Of a DNA stretch of 18,700 nt, positions 16,807 to 18,700 are shown piece after piece. Position 1 is the stretch's first letter. Each line of letters opens with the position of its first letter. The DNA is from Hirudo medicinalis (Eukaryota; Annelida; Clitellata; Hirudinida; Hirudinidae), in contig MPNW01000832.1 of the NCBI GenBank assembly GCA_011800805.1, positions 104,244 to 122,943 of the forward strand. The letters are read 5' to 3'. Both the position numbers and the translations under genes were made by a program. The notes beneath the pieces are model-generated. The model was not told the DNA's origin and ran no database searches. It saw only the letters and a program-made list of their open reading frames with translations.

Positions 16807-18424
16807 ACGTCTGATGTATTTGATACATAACCTTGAAAGAGTGCAAGAAAATAAATTATGATATTATAATTAATAAGTTGGATGATTATTTTTTTGTTTT
16901 TAATAACATTCAATGGTAGCTTTCAAATAATCTAATTATATTACCTAAAAGCAAAAATGCATAAATTAAAATGTAATAATAGAATAATGTAAAAATTATA
17001 TTAATAAAAATAATAATAGAAAAATAATAATAATGATGAATTAATAATTTAATAATATTTTATTTTAATTAATTCCTTAAATGCAGTTTTGTTTTTCAAT
17101 CGTTTCAAACTATTCCAGCAAATTTGACATCAATTTGAAGTCGTGTATTTCCTTAAAAATGCGTTTAAAACATTTGAGACAATGTTTAATTCGGTCGTAA
17201 ATAAAAATAATTCTGCACTAAATTTAATGACTTTTCATTCTCCACAACTGTTTCCAAGCAATTTCTCACACGTCCAACGAAATATAGCTCATTGATTTTA
17301 ACAGGTAACAGATTGTTTACATTTCTGAATATTACCAGCATTTTTTACCAATTTGTTCGAATATTAATTTATTACAGGGGACGTGGGGTTGATCAAAATA
17401 ATAAAATACAATTTAGCAGAATAAATTCTAATAATTTGGATTTATAATTTAAATTACATGCACAAGTTGATTATTTCACTGCAAAGAATTTCTCCATAAA
17501 TTATTGTATATTAGTTCAGTTAATACTGGAATAAATTATTATCATTTACAATTTTCCAGAAAAATCTGAAAATCGATTTCCACAATCAGACTCTTAAAAT
17601 TATGAATTTTTCACAGCGTGATTAATTATTATAAATTCTAAAAATATGTTTCATGCATGAGTCATATTCAGTGCACAACAAGAACAACTATTTACTTTAT
17701 TAATAATCAAATCTATCAAATAATTTATTTGAAGGAAGCAGACGTACGAAAGAAATTTTGAACGGTGGATAATTAAAATCGAAATTTTATATTTAAGCAC
17801 ATTTAAATTTGAAAATTCGATTAATTTAAAATATAATTTTATCTGAAATTGATTTAAAAATTAAGAATTGAAAAGGAAATTAATGGAAAATAATAACGAA
17901 ATGGTAATCAATTACAAATGAGCCAGTGACTGCCCCCCCATCAATCACTGAAGTCTGTTTTTCGTGCAGCTTAAAAATCTGCTGAAACTATTTTCCGGAT
18001 CTATTTCGGCCTTTGAGAAATTTTTCTTTCATAAAACCATCATAATAATATATTATTTTATTATAATATTTATTTTATCAAATATTTTATAAATTTTCTT
18101 AATTATTATCTAATCAGTTTATCAGAATATTAAGCACGCGATATTATTATTATTATTATTAATATTATTAATTTATGAATATAAACAAATTCTGTTAACA
18201 TATTAAATTTATTCAACTTAATTATTCTTGAACTAAATATTTCAAACTCATTTTAAAACAGCAATACAACGTGCAGATAAATTATTAAAAAATATTTATT
18301 CCGAATATTTGTGCATAAAAATAATGAATTTGTAAAATATTGAATTGCTTCACACAACGAGGCGTGTCAAATATTAGGTTTCATCAAACAAAGGGACACT
18401 TTGAGACTAATTTTGTCCATATTA
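16807..18424. other. AT-rich stretch, nothing identified
   Basis: About 1.6 kb of AT-rich, mostly non-repetitive sequence with small AAT/ATT tracts (16982-17036 and 18142-18165). No open frame of note, RNA gene or element boundary is visible. Confidence 0.55.
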
Positions 18425-18700
18425 TTGAAGTTATTATATTTCAATGTCGTTACAATTGAGAACATTATTGGTTATTTTACGAATAATATTGAGAATATTA
18501 TTGGTTATTTTATGAATAATATTGAGAATATTATTGGTTATTATTTCAATAATATTGAAACATATAACAACATAAAAATATTGAAAAATATAATAACATA
18601 ATAATCTCAATATTATTGAAATAATAACCAATAATATTCTCAATATTATTCATATAATAACATAATAATCTCAATATTATTGAAATAATAACCAATAATA
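18425..18700. repeat. 33-bp minisatellite in head-to-head inverted arrays
   Basis: Left array: 33-bp units at 18458-18490, 18491-18523 and 18524-18556, with a likely diverged unit at 18425-18457. Right array: the same unit reversed at 18576-18608, 18609-18641 (exact reverse complement of 18524-18556), 18642-18672 (2 bp shorter) and 18673 to the window end. Only about 20 bp of unassigned sequence separates the arrays. Plus- and minus-strand frames across it are AT-rich translation only. The right end is cut by the window. Confidence 0.9.

Noticed and set aside
16267..16913. Poly-Ile, poly-Asn, poly-Gln and poly-Val frames
   Set aside because: All are frames of the AAT/CAA compound microsatellite, and some cross the N at 16739.
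18401..18643. Overlapping 66- and 69-codon frames on opposite strands
   Set aside because: Both are translations of the palindromic 33-bp minisatellite and have no protein-like character.

Overview
This window looks like intergenic or intronic DNA from an animal nuclear genome. I could support no protein-coding gene in it. The DNA is AT-rich and extraordinarily dense in simple repeats: ATT/AAT, GGAT/CCAT, GAC/GAT, AAC and TG tracts. There are also several tandem repeats with 15 to 72 bp units, two sequences that look like tRNA-derived SINEs, and fragments resembling DNA-transposon ends. There are no operons, Shine-Dalgarno-led genes or compact gene spacing. Every long open frame either runs through a microsatellite (poly-Leu/Ile/Asn, His-Pro-Ser-Ile, Trp-Met-Asp-Gly, poly-Asp) or is short and has no recognisable family. 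The repeat style suggests an invertebrate, possibly a lophotrochozoan such as an annelid or leech, but that is an impression and nothing here is diagnostic. Two single N bases (7076 and 16739) each sit at or within two bases of the start of a TAA tract, as expected in a draft assembly.

Layout. 1-1000: an ATT/GTT microsatellite, a 20-bp-arm inverted repeat (502-557), a 32-bp minisatellite of about six copies (629-820) and a short AAT tract. 1500-2350: a GC-rich transposon-end-like block (1553-1622), a 22-bp tandem repeat, a second GC-rich block (2064-2160) and the first GGAT/GGAC tract. 2800-3380: two large GGAT arrays around a 200-bp island. 4160-4500: CCAT arrays interrupted by a SINE with Pol III A and B boxes. 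4590-5440: a GAC/GAT array, a second copy of the transposon-end-like block and a TG tract. 5490-9720: mostly AT-rich DNA with 21-bp and 72-bp tandem repeats and opposed ATT and AAT tracts. 9960-10500: a CAT/CGT array, a TGAT array and a minus-strand tRNA-like element. 11080-12720: CAT arrays, a tandem pair of perfect CRE palindromes (11430-11449) and an AAC tract. 12720-14090 is the least repetitive part. 14700-16810: GGAT, GAC/GAT, CCAT and AAT/AAC arrays. 16810-18420 is plain AT-rich sequence. 18425-18700 is a 33-bp minisatellite that reverses direction part-way, making a long palindrome that runs off the window end.

No genes work together here. The content worth following up is repeat biology: the two SINE-like elements, the repeated GC-rich transposon-end-like block, the head-to-head minisatellite and the tandem CRE sites. 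I found no convincing new multi-gene system.
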